A DNA stretch of 64,000 nt from Furcasterigmium furcatum (taxonomy: Eukaryota > Ascomycota > Sordariomycetes > Glomerellales > Plectosphaerellaceae). The DNA lies in NCBI GenBank assembly GCA_001599815.1, contig BCIA01000008.1:744001-808000 (forward strand), in the 5' to 3' direction. Below the pieces are notes generated by a model. The model searched no databases. It was not told the origin of the DNA and was given only the letters and a program-made list of their open reading frames with translations. Each line of letters begins with the position of its first letter. Positions within the stretch are counted from its first letter, which is position 1. The position numbers were made by a program, and so were the translations under genes. This document shows, piece after piece, positions 21,454 to 31,573 of the stretch.

Positions 21454-22704
21454 TTAGAACGTGGTCCGAAAATCCCACCCACTGCCCACTCCTCTTGCAA
21501 TGACGAACAACACTGTACTTCCGGCATATGCTGCGCCACAGAACAGTATTAGTGCCTGGTAGTTCTCGCCATTTCCTGTACCTAGGATTTGCCCAGAGAT
21601 CGGTATTCCGGCCAACGTCGCCAGACTGACGACCCCATACGCCGTCCCGTAGCGACTTGCGTAGTCTTCCGTCCTGCACAGCTGTGCCACACACACCGGG
21701 GTCAGGCTGTACGCGGAGCCACTGAAGAACCCGTAGAGGACGGCAAATGCGACGGTGGCCCCAACGCTGGATCCAGCATTGAGCCATAGCGCGATAATCG
21801 AGAGCGCGCATGCGGCTGAGCAGAGGATCATGATGTTGAAGCGGCCAAGTCTGTCCGCCGCTGGACCGGGGATGCCGCGGCCGAAGATGGAGGCGGCGTT
21901 GAGTATGGCGAGGATGTGGGGCGATATGTTGTTGAAGCCGTGGGAGGAGGAGTATGTCGTGATGTACGCGGGGGGGACAAGAACTGCCCAGTCAAGGATG
22001 AAGATTGCGGACATGGTGAGCACGAAGCGTACATCCTTGAAGCCGCGCCAGTCGAGGATCAGACGGGCTTGTCTGTTCCGAGGGAGACGTGTCTTCAGGA
22101 GCGGGAGGCTTATGAGGAAGCAGACAACGCTGACCAGGGCGAAGCAGCGGATGGACCAGGCGAAACCAAGTCTAGGCGTGAGCTGCCTGAAGACGATGGG
22201 AAATATGACGCCGCCGAAGCCTCCAGCGGTTGTCGCGAGGCCAGTCGCGAGGCCGCGGTTCAGCTGGAACCAGTGCCCAAGGGTGGCAATGCTCGAGGTC
22301 CATAGTATGGAGGAGGCGGTGCCGCCAAGGACGCTGAAAGCGAGGAGAAATTGGTAGTAGGTTTTGCAGAAACTCGTACATATCAAAGACATAACGAGCC
22401 CGGAGGCGCCGACGGGCAAGAGTATTCTCAAACCATATCTGTCGTAGATAGGGCCGACCTGCAAACCGCCAAAAAAGAAGAGGAACGCAAAGGTGCTGAA
22501 TATCCAACCAACCTCGCTTTCTGAGTGGCCCGTCAGCTGGTTTTCGGAGAGGTAAGCCTGGAGAATGCCGGTCGCGTTGAGTAAACCCGAGGCTGGGAAG
22601 AGTGCCAGCCAAGCACCGAGGATGACACTGTATGCCTCCAGGCCGCGCTCGGGGTATGCCTCAGCCACGGGTGCTGACATGTGTGGTGTACCGGTTTCCT
22701 CCAT
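21454..22704 (-). CDS. MFS monocarboxylate-type transporter (416 aa, intronless)
   Basis: Start MEETGTPHM at 22704; an in-frame TTG upstream is not needed. The protein has about twelve hydrophobic helices and the layout of fungal monocarboxylate permease-like MFS proteins: a first helix LEAYSVILGAWLALFPASG, GPIYDRYGLR as the helix 2-3 loop, and an RGLATGLATTAGGFGG segment. The central loop near KTRLPRNRQ divides two six-helix halves. It should move a small organic acid or related metabolite across the plasma membrane; the substrate cannot be read from the sequence. It is an intact gene between AT-rich, RIP-type tracts, and the lack of introns is notable. Confidence 0.88.
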   Translation of the reverse strand: MEETGTPHMSAPVAEAYPERGLEAYSVILGAWLALFPASGLLNATGILQAYLSENQLTGHSESEVGWIFSTFAFLFFFGGLQVGPIYDRYGLRILLPVGASGLVMSLICTSFCKTYYQFLLAFSVLGGTASSILWTSSIATLGHWFQLNRGLATGLATTAGGFGGVIFPIVFRQLTPRLGFAWSIRCFALVSVVCFLISLPLLKTRLPRNRQARLILDWRGFKDVRFVLTMSAIFILDWAVLVPPAYITTYSSSHGFNNISPHILAILNAASIFGRGIPGPAADRLGRFNIMILCSAACALSIIALWLNAGSSVGATVAFAVLYGFFSGSAYSLTPVCVAQLCRTEDYASRYGTAYGVVSLATLAGIPISGQILGTGNGENYQALILFCGAAYAGSTVLFVIARGVGSGWDFRTTF

Positions 22705-23689
22705 TGTCCAGGTAAACGTGTAATATTGCGAAAGCAAAGGTTTGGTGTTGAGCTTGGAGGTACAAATCCTAGTGTGGGAAAGTAAAACTTCATGACATCG
22801 GGAATCGATTCGTCCCTCTTGGCCAAATCAAGGTGTCGAAGGGCGTGAAGTTGTCAGCCAAGGCCCGAAATGTAGTGTGATGAAGTGATTGGCGAATGAT
22901 GACCCTGTATTGGGGCCATCTCCTCACAATCAGGATTGTTAATTACTCCTTCTTAGCGTGAAGCTCCCCGATTAGGTCTACTTATACCCCGAGCTTAGTA
23001 ATTTTATATTCATCATACTTAAAATCGATACAGAGGTAGTATTTCTTTCAATACTTATAGTATATACATAAATTCTTTATTTTAAAGGTTTTTAGAGCTA
23101 AGTTATTTATAGTAGATAAAGATCTAGATGGAGTTGGTCGCACCGCCCGTACCCCGCTAGCGTCGACGCATCCGTTCGCGATGCAGCCTCCTCAGCGGTG
23201 TTCTATCATCAAAAGAAGAAAAAAAAACATCACCAACAGCGAGTACGAAACTTTTGAAATCGAAGGAAGCAATAGCGCTGAAACACGCCTGCTCGTGGTC
23301 GCAAAGGCCTCTACGGATCGCAATGCTTCCCACGGCATTGAATTGACCCCATGTAGGCCCTTTTGTGGCCACAGCAAGCCCTGACCACCGAAACACTCGA
23401 GAGCACGCAACGAAACACGACACGTCTACGGACGACAGCATTGTCACTCGCAGCATACAACCCTAAGCCAACCCCACGAAGTGCAACGACCGAGCCCAAA
23501 CGACCAACGTCAGCAGATAAAAAACTCTACAGCACAGACAGGTCACTGGGTCACCTGTCGACCCCGACAAAGTTTGCAACGTCCCAACACGACGAGCCGC
23601 CCGACAGAACGGCGTCATCTCCCGCGCGAATCAAGCACCAGACACCAGGCATGCTACGATTGATGCCACAAAATACTACAGAACAGACA
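22705..23689. other. Gene-poor tract with AT-rich island 22925-23140 and A/C-rich stretch
   Basis: First the transporter promoter, then about 215 nt of AT-rich sequence of the RIP type (22925-23140). From about 23360 to 23690 the plus strand is strikingly rich in A and C and poor in G and T. An open frame through this stretch has no family resemblance until the ATPase relic begins. Confidence 0.5.
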
Positions 23690-24310
23690 GACTCGCCCAC
23701 TGCTGGGCATTTCGAACTGGACATCTATGTTCTTAGCTTTGTCAATGTCGATGACGCGGCTCTGAGCAGCCTGTTAGCAAAACTGCCGCAGCACTGTGTT
23801 AGTTATCCTCCTGGAAGACATCGACGCAGCGACTTCGGACCGGGCTTATATCAAGGAAGACGATTCCGATTCTATTTCCAGCGGCTTAGAGAAACAGGGG
23901 AAGAAAGTAATACTCTCTGGGCTTCTCAATGCGCTCGATGGGGTGGGGTCTTAAGAGGGCCGACTCCTTATTTTGACTACGAATTATCTTGAGCGCCTTG
24001 ACGACGCACTGATCCGGCCTGGCCGCGTGGACGTTAAGGTGAAGCTCCGACTTGCCGACAGAGAGCTTATCGGGCAGCTCTTTCGCCTCGTCTTTAAAGG
24101 CTCCGACGATATTATGTTGAGCGACTTGCCGATGAGTTTGCCGACTAGGTCCTAGAATCGACGTTTAGCCCCGCCGAGATTTTTTCTCTCCTCTTGGAAT
24201 ATAGGATGTGTCCTGGCGATGCTGTCGCGGGCGTGGAAGTATGGGTGGATAAGATTAGGGAGGAGAAGAGGGGCCTGAGAAGGGAGGGCTCTTGGTTGCA
24301 TTATGTGTAG
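23690..24310 (+). pseudogene. BCS1-like AAA ATPase, C-terminal half, broken
   Basis: Three frames together spell the C-terminal half of a fungal BCS1-like mitochondrial AAA ATPase. First FELDIYVLSFVNVDDAAL. Then, after a frameshift near 23800, Walker B ILLEDIDAA, GLLNALDGVGS, an in-frame TAA at 23952-23954, EGRLLILTTNYLERLDDAL and IRPGRVDVKVKL. Then a frameshift near 24115, a TAG at 24146-24148, and the tail FSPAEIFSLLLEYR ending in a normal-looking stop at 24308. The Walker A half is missing upstream. BCS1 relatives are inner-membrane translocases. At least four lesions make this a clear pseudogene; TAA at the VGS-EGR junction most simply replaces CAA. Confidence 0.85.
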
Positions 24311-25703
24311 GTTTACGGCCGCACCTAGATTTATGCGCGAGGATCGTATTTACGGTGGATATTTGAAGCCGTCCCGTCGCTACCGAGTTGTTTCACCTGA
24401 ATTGAAGTCCTCTTCGACCGAGATATCGGTTCTATGCTTATGAATCGTCACGCGCTGTCAAACCACCCCTACTAGAAGCTCCTGCCCGGATTCGTTCCTG
24501 ATGCGCTGATGGACGTTGCGTTGCGCAAGACGATCGTCGCCTGGAGGAAGCAGCCAGAGTCCCTAGTTATGGACAAGGTTAAGGCCCGAGCAGGGGCCTG
24601 CCTCCAGGGACAGAACCGGGACCTCGAGGCCTCAATCTAGCAAACGCTATGGAGATGAGATTTGCGAGATGGTGCACCAGATGGCGCCGCTTTGGGCAGT
24701 CTCGAGAGTACCTTGTCTTTTCCTGCCCAGTGCCACCAGGGGCGGAGAGGCTAGGGAGTGGTCCTTAGAGCTTGCTTGCAGCTGGTGGACAGCGCCCGCT
24801 CACGCATCGCATTTCAGTGGCACTTCGCGGGGCATTCACTAGCAATTCAGCGCGGTATTTAGTAGGAGGGCGCTAATTTGCGGCTCAAGCCTCGCCGACA
24901 ACGAGGCCCTTTTAATCGGATCCTTCTCTGTCATTCTGTTGACGTCAACACGGCGGGGTATGCCTGGAGCGGCACCTCATGTTCTCCAGCTCGACGCTGG
25001 CTAACCACTTGTCCGTATCTCGGACATGAGAGATTGACCCGAATCTCAAGAGCCTCGCATCGATACCTATCGACCATATCCGGGCTCCCCCCATGCCGGA
25101 CCAGCGGTGGGCCTTGGAGAACTGAACATTCAAAGCGAGTGCCATAGATCCCAAGATAGATAGCCCGCTCGGTGTACAAGGATAGCGTGCATAGGGGTTG
25201 CGCTGCGCGTCGACAAAGATCGGGGCGGTGGAAGAAGCGCAAGCACGATGAGGGACATGACTTCGCCCCAGACATCCCAGAGAACCAGCCGGCCTCCTCC
25301 TGGCCGGGAGTTGGCACTCACACCTCTGGGCACTAACGGGGCTCTGACTATGGGCGCTTGTGGTCACGCGAGCGACGTTGGCGTAGCGAGAATCGGCAAA
25401 GGACACAGTCTCAGAATCGGCCGAGGACGAGCAGTGCCACTCGCCTCAGTATCGTCCTGCGCTCGTGTGGATAGTGATCGTTCGTGTCCTCGGATGGCTA
25501 CCCCACCGGTACGGCGAGGTCTTGACACGTCTCGACACATTGACGCTAGCGGGGCGGACACCGTGACCAGCTCCGTGCCGGCACGGTGGCTGACAATTGA
25601 TCACGCTTGTCGCCTGTTGTGGTTCACCATTTTCGGCTGGGTCTAGATTCGGCGCAGTAGAAATGGCTGAGACTAGAAGAATAACCCTATAAGGTACAAC
25701 CAG
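24311..25703. other. Gene-poor tract with one unexplained coding-like fragment
   Basis: About 1.4 kb. Around 24478-24640 (+) an open stretch reads LPGFVPDALMDVALRKTIV and ends at TAG. It looks protein-like but I do not recognise it. The remainder has overlapping short ORFs only. Confidence 0.45.
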
Positions 25704-26260
25704 TTAATACTGCCACTTGTTACAAGTTGCGGCGGCTTTGATCTGAGCCAGCAGCTTCTCTGACAAACGTCTCGATGGATGAGTTGAAGCCATGATTTGG
25801 GATTTAACCGCCACCACGTGCTCCAGGAGCTTGACGGCCTCCTTCACCTGACCTTTGGCTTGATACACTCCGGCGAGTTCGTGTTGCGATGCTAGTCGAT
25901 CCGGGTGATCCTCCGCCAGCATCGTCTTCTGCACCTTCGGAGCCAACGGGCGCGGAACACCTTCACCCAGCTGCCACTGGGCTTGATTTGCAGGATATCC
26001 GGACACCCGACATAACTTTCCTCCGGAGGAAATGTATATAGGTACTGATAGTCTCCTGCACGCCGCATGCCCCTCGGGAGGCCTTGAGCGCTCCGCGCTC
26101 CCACCAGCGTAAAATACATCTGTCTGTCTGTCTGTCTGTCTGTCTTCTGCACCTTGACAACGCGCTCCAGGAGCTTGACGGCCTCCTTCATCCGCCCCTC
26201 AACCATCGAGCATCGCCCAGCCCAAAAGCCCAATCCACATTCGCCGGTAGGTGTCATCAA
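25704..26260 (-). pseudogene. Tetratricopeptide (kinesin-light-chain-type TPR) gene fragment with 218-bp insertion
   Basis: The minus strand carries two TPR units of the fungal kinesin-light-chain-like class: EGRMKEAVKLLERVVKVQKT and then MLAEDHPDRLASQHELAG with VYQAKGQVKEAVKLLEHVV, ending at a stop near 25704. Between them lie 218 bp flanked by the 14-bp direct repeat GTCTTCTGCACCTT (25924-25937 and 26142-26155). Removing one repeat plus the insert restores a continuous consensus junction; with it the frame is shifted. Such repeats commonly end STAND or NB-ARC proteins, but no NTPase part is present here. It is a truncated relic. Confidence 0.7.
26121..26144. repeat. (TGTC)6 microsatellite
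   Basis: Six perfect tetranucleotide units at the right end of the insertion in the TPR relic. Confidence 0.9.
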
Positions 26261-26322
26261 TTCTTGCTCATTGCAGTTCTCAAAGTATCATGGCTGACAT
26301 GTGCCGTGTTCTCCCTCACCAG

Positions 26323-27268
26323 CCCAGAATATGCCCCCCCAGAGGTCGAGTGGCGCCTGTGTCCCTCAGAAGGGGTCATTATTGATGATGATGACTGTAC
26401 TCGTCCCTGGCTTCAGGCCTTCGCAGTCGCCAACTCTCTCTCCATGGAAGGCATTCGGAGCCTGAATTACCAAATCGAGTACGGGCGCGGCGGCACACAG
26501 AGGGTGTGTCTGCCACTCTCGTGTCCGATCATGGTCGTCGATGAGATGATCACTGCCCAGGGCTTCGTAAAGAGCGGCGCGATGGGAAGCGACAGCGAGG
26601 CTCAATTCCTGAGTTGGAACAAGTACATGACTATGAAAATGATGATTTGGAAGGGAGACACGGTGTGCATCGGTTGAGTTTCCTGCCTGCGATCGTCCCC
26701 GACAAGATGACCCTGGCCTCCGAGGCACCGGCAAGAGTGAGAGCATTCGGACTGACCTTCCGCAGACCGCATAATGGCATTTACACGCCGACCTTGGCGT
26801 CCGCGGCTCATCCGACGGTGTTTACCACGACTTCGTCAGTTCGGTTTTGGAAGCAGATGCCGCCAAGGGATGAAGCTTGCTGACTCGGCCCAGGACTCCG
26901 AGTGCTGGGGCGCCTCCGGCCCCCGAGACCATCCCTAACTGCGGCTTGTACCATGTCGTGGCAGAAGGCGACTCGTGTGCCCGGTTATCAGTTCGCTACG
27001 AAGTGTCGCTCACGGAGCTCATCAGTGAGTCTGCCCATATCCTCCCGATGCGCAACATCGGGCGTGTGACGAAAGCATAATCTGATCTTGGGAAGACATG
27101 AATCCATCAATCGACTCGACATGCTCCAATCTTGCACAAGGGCATTCGTACTGGTGAGCCAAATCCCGTCATTCTCTGACGATTCTCAATTCTTTTGGAT
27201 ACGCCTTCAGACTTGTCATGCTGACTGACAATCCCAGCATGGCTCCCGTGGATGGCCGGATGACGTGA
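26323..27268 (+). pseudogene. LysM-domain (chitin-binding type) protein, 5'-truncated, damaged splice donor
   Basis: Proposed exons 26323-26672, 26766-26834, 26894-27024, 27096-27153 and 27238-27268. The final domain reads CGLYHVVAEGDSCARLSV, VRYEVSLTELI, NMNPSIDSTCSNLAQG and HSYCMAPVDGRMT, a textbook fungal LysM; both of its introns have GTGAGT/GTGAGC donors and the last has a CTGAC branch. Upstream exons give RVCLPLSC, AQFLSWN and GDTVCIG, a second LysM, and a Thr-rich linker NGIYTPTLASAAHPT. The first junction fails by one base: ATC-GG must join A-CCG, but only two G remain before TTGAG. No start exon or signal peptide is visible next to the TPR relic. LysM proteins bind chitin and many are secreted effectors. 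This copy is probably defunct, unless the missing base is a sequence error. Confidence 0.62.
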
Positions 27269-27779
27269 CGTGATCTGCGAAACTTCGAAGTAAATAGAAC
27301 AGCCCTAAGCGGCAGAACAGAAGCACCGTAATGTCTTTTCCACACATGCATCCAATATTATGAGAACCTAGACGCACGTGCAAGTACGGCATCCGTGGCC
27401 ACAAGGTGCCATTCAAATAATCCGACGCCCCAGAATGATGAATCTCTCCTTTTGGTTGGTTCATTGCGTAGGTAGCCTCAAAGTCGAGTTTCGCGGGGGT
27501 AATTCTGGGGTAACAAAATTGCCGTGTGGCTGTTTCTCTGGAGTAAGTATCACGTAACTCCTCAACACGATTCACGATGTACCTTCACACGCCACATGTT
27601 CCGGGACGTAAAGCATAAATAATTCGAGGCGTTGGGGCATCAACCCTATAAAATACATGTATCCTCTCGTCTCTCCCCCATGAACAGATTTTGGGGTTCC
27701 ACGGTCCATCATCACAAAGTCGAAGCTGAGAGACACGCGGCGCGCAACGAAACCTTCCCTGCCTCCCTGGTGCCTCAGG
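27269..27779. other. Intergenic, amidotransferase promoter
   Basis: 511 nt with no coding signal on either strand. TATAAAATA occurs at about 27646-27654, some 130 nt before the amidotransferase start. Confidence 0.5.
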
Positions 27780-28675
27780 ATGGCACGGGTCTTCAACCTC
27801 CTCATGTTAGAGTCGGAACTCCCTTCTCCCGACATCTACGATGAATACGGCAGCTATGGAGACATCGTCCTCAACGCCTTGCGCTACACCGCGAATCCCC
27901 CGATCCCCCAGACATCGACACTTGATGTGACGAAGCTAAGCGTCCTGGGGGCAGTGGAGGGGAAGACCCTGCCCAGGGTGAAGCAGTTTGATGCGATTTT
28001 CATCCTCGGGAGCAGTGAGTCCTCCCTCGTTCTTCAAGTGCGCTTTCAGGGATGACTGACACGAGACTTGGCTGCAGAGCACTCGGCCTCGGACAATGAC
28101 CCTTGGGTCCCGTCGTTCATCCAGTTCATTAAGGAGGCATACCACATGGGCAAGCCACTGGTAGGGATCTGCTACGGCCATCAAATGATTGCAAGAGCTT
28201 TGGGAGGGAAGGTTTCAGAAAACCCCGGAGGCTGGGAATTGGGGGTTCTGGACATGAATCTCGAACCGACAGGGAGGCGGCTCTTCGGTGCCGACAAGCT
28301 GGTGAGTAACTGAGTACACCTGATGAGAACACCCGAAACTGATGTCCTGGGCGCTTGTTGACACATGAACAGCACATTCACCAGATGCACAGGGACGCGG
28401 TTATTCATCTTCCGCCCAATGTCCACTGCATCGCGTCCAGCCCCAGCTGCAAGGTGCAGATGATGTACGAGCCGGGCAAGGTCCTGACGTTCCAGGGCCA
28501 CCCGGAGTTCAACCGACCAGTTTCCAAGTCTTGGCTGGACCAGCGGTACAAGGAGGGGCTGTTCAGCCAGGAGAGGTATGACAAGGCTCTGCCGACCCTG
28601 AACGACGAGCACGACGGCGCATCTATTCTGGGGGTGGTCTGTCAATTCTTATTGGAGCCTGAGCGGTTACTCTGA
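27780..28675 (+). CDS. Class I glutamine amidotransferase-like protein (3 exons, 253 aa)
   Basis: Exons 27780-28014, 28078-28301 and 28373-28675, with GTGAGT donors. The spliced protein has the GATase1 fold: LVGICYGHQMIARALGG with nucleophile Cys110 in the elbow, and FQGHPEF carrying the catalytic His, followed by an acidic residue. The length fits the small stand-alone fungal family of which yeast YLR126C is a known member. These lack a fused synthetase domain and their partner or substrate is uncertain. Predicted cytosolic, with no leader. It lies upstream of the sugar porter in the same direction, with 1.17 kb between. Confidence 0.9.
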
Positions 28676-29842
28676 ACGTGGTGGAAGGGTCCAATGTCGC
28701 CTCGAAAGCAACCTAGACTGTATCTAGAACTAGCAAGCGACGGAATTCGTGTGCATTGCATCATCCATGGTCTAGGCAGAGCCACTGCATTATGGACGTG
28801 TAGTAGTGAGTTGCAGCTCGAGGCACCTGACGGACTTACCTCGGAGTCCAAAGTAGTCATTGGACGTCTCATTCTGAGAATGGCAACTCCCTCCCTCGAG
28901 CCCGACCGTAGTGCACTCTAGCTCCGGGTCGAACCTCGAGGTCGGGACCGTCTCGTGGAACTCGGGTCAACTCAGGGGCATCGGCCACGGTGCCTTGGGC
29001 GGGTTGTTAGATGAGCAGCTGGAGGGCATCCCCAGCTCGGCCACGATCAACCCGACGGCATGGCATGTCGGTCAACTTTACGCCACAAAGACCCTCGCGA
29101 TGGCCTGAGGGGCGCCTTAGGGTCTCGTTAGTCGGCCGTGATAGGCTAAGGGGCTTCGACCCGAGGTGCCGAAGTGGTGCAATCGCCGAAGGGGACAATC
29201 GCCGAGGCGCACCATCGCCACCACTCGGCTTTCCGCCCTGGCCTGACGGGAACGTGCCTCGTGGACAACGGAGAATCCACGGAGTAGCTGCCAGTGAAAC
29301 CCTCTGCCGGCTCCAAATAATAATGCTAACCACCCTTTCGGAAGTGCCAAGCGCTCGGAGCCGCCTCAGTGCCCGGCTATGAATCAGAAAACTCCGCACC
29401 ACGAACCACACCACGGCACGAACTGACTCGAGCACCACGCGCGTGACCCCGGAGTGCCAGGGCTTCACCGGCGAACCCCGGACCATCCACCATTTTTCAG
29501 TGCGGAGCGCTTAGAAGACCCAAATCTGTGCTCGTGGCCGGGCAGCTCAGACCAGCTATTCCCGTATTTCTTTGAAAGTGGTTTAATGCGCTCGACGCCA
29601 CTCCTGACACGTTCCCCGGAGTCTCCAGGAGCGCCCCGCAAACCATCCGAATCAAGAGAAACTACCCACCGCGCGAAAGCTGGGGATGGTCTGGAACCGC
29701 CCTAACTAACAACGGCATCGTCCGCCTCATCCATAAAATCCTGCCGATCCCCACGGTCCAGAGATGCTCTCACGATACCAAGTCCTACTACCCCATCATC
29801 TTCAAGCCCCTTTCTCCAGTCCACCCCCAGTCCCCCGCCATC
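28676..29842. other. Intergenic, no gene seen
   Basis: 1.17 kb between two plus-strand genes. Short ORFs on both strands are motif-free; probably a long promoter. Confidence 0.55.
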
Positions 29843-31573
29843 ATGGCAGAATCCAAAGACCACGTCGAATCGACGCAGCTGGAGAGCAGCCCGGATGCCG
29901 CCGGCCGAGCCGAGCTCGTCGGGGAGCTGAGCGCCGCCGCCCAGACATCTGACCACGAGGAGGGCGTCTTCCAGGCCATCCGCAACCATCGCCGGGCGTT
30001 CTTCTGGTGCATCTACGCCATCTACGTCCTTATCATCAGCAGCTTCGACAATCAGGCCGGCGGTATCGTCGTCGGAGTCCCCCAGTTCAGGAAGGACTTC
30101 GGCAGCCCCTTCGCCGGCGACTACGTCCTCCCGGCCAAATGGCAGTCTGCGTATAGCGGAGGCCCCGTTGCCTCGTGAGTTTCCTGCACCCCCCTCTGCC
30201 TCGTGCAAGCTTGTGTCTCTTGCTAACGCTTCTGGCTTCCAGTGCCGTCATCGGCTCCCTCGGCGCGGGCTGGGTCGCGGACCGCATCGGCCGGAAATGG
30301 ACGGTCCTCTGCTGCTATGGCCTTGTGCTCGTCGGCATCACCCTTCAGGTCGTCAGCACCACCAACGAGGTCTTCTTCGCCGGCAAGTTCGTCGCCGGTT
30401 TCCCTCTTGGCGGCCTCATCACCGTCGCCATGACCTATATCGGAGAGATGGCACCCCTCGCCCTCCGAGGCATCCTCACCGCCGCGGCAGCCCTGGCGTT
30501 CACCATCGGTCCTCTCCTCGTCAGCGTCATCGTCAACGAGACCGGCACCAGGACCGACCGCTGGGCGTACCGCGCTGTCTTCGTCGCTCAGTACGGCGTC
30601 AGCGGCATCGGCCTGCTCCTGTTCCCCTTTATGCCCGAGTCGCCCTGGTGGCTCATTAACAAGGGCAAGAACGAGGGGGCGGCCAAGTGTCTCAAGAGTC
30701 TGGGCTACGACCGCGTGGAGATCGAGAAGCGCATCGCCGTCATCTCGCAGACCCTCGAGGAAGTCCGCAAGGAGACCGAGGGTGCCAGCTTCCTCGAGTG
30801 CTTCCGCAAGTCGAACCTGCGCCGCACCATCATCGGCGTCGCCCCTATGAGCATCAACGCCCTCTGCGGCGTGTTCTTCGTCGCCGCCTACGCGACCTAC
30901 TACCAGCAGCTGGCCGGATACTCGCCCCAGGAGAGCTTCAAGCTAGGCATCGTCCAGCAGGTATTGTCGGCGCTGGGCAACATTACCTCCTGGTTCCTGA
31001 TCGACCGTGTGGGCCGCAGGGACCTGGCTCTCGTCGGCATGGTCCTGCTGACTATCATCCTATGCGTCACCGGCGGCCTGGCCACCATCAATGCCGAAGG
31101 ACCCATCAAGGGGACCGTGGCTCTCATGATGATCTACTGCTACATCTACAACGTGACCGTCGGAGCAACTGCCTATGCTCTTCTCACAGAGGTGGCCACG
31201 TCCCGCCTGAGGGCCAAGACGGCTTCCATGGCGCTGGCCCTGCAGAACGCTGTCTTCGTAAGTTCATTTCCCTCTATATCACGGGCTTCCGCTAACACTG
31301 GCATCTCAGACCATGTGGGCGTTTGTCATCCCCTTTCTGTTCAACCCAGACCAGGCCAACCTCGGCGCCAAGGTGTCCTTCATCTTTGGCGGGCTGGCCG
31401 TGCTTTGCACCATCTACGTTTGGTTCTACCAGCCCGAGGTTGCGGGCCGGTCGTACGAGGAGCTGGACGAGATGTTCATGAAGAAGGTCCCGGCGCGGCA
31501 GTTCAAGACATTCGTGACGGAGTCGCAGCTGAGGAGCCGCAATGTCACCGAGAACATGAAGTCGGAGATGTAA
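29843..31573 (+). CDS. MFS sugar porter, maltose/alpha-glucoside type (3 exons, 536 aa)
   Basis: Exons 29843-30174, 30243-31257 and 31310-31573. The protein has a polar N-tail, twelve predicted helices and sugar-porter signatures: GSLGAGWVADRIGRKW in the first half, PESPWWL after helix 6, a long central loop, IDRVGRR in the second half, and a C-terminal GRSYEELDEMF. SFDNQAGGIVVGVPQF near helix 1 and PESPWW are typical of fungal maltose-permease (MAL-type) transporters, so proton-coupled disaccharide or glucoside uptake is likely. Substrate specificity is inference. Confidence 0.92.

Noticed and set aside
23363..23992. 209-codon ORF as a gene
   Set aside because: Its first 110 codons resemble nothing and its end is the wrong frame of the BCS1-like relic.
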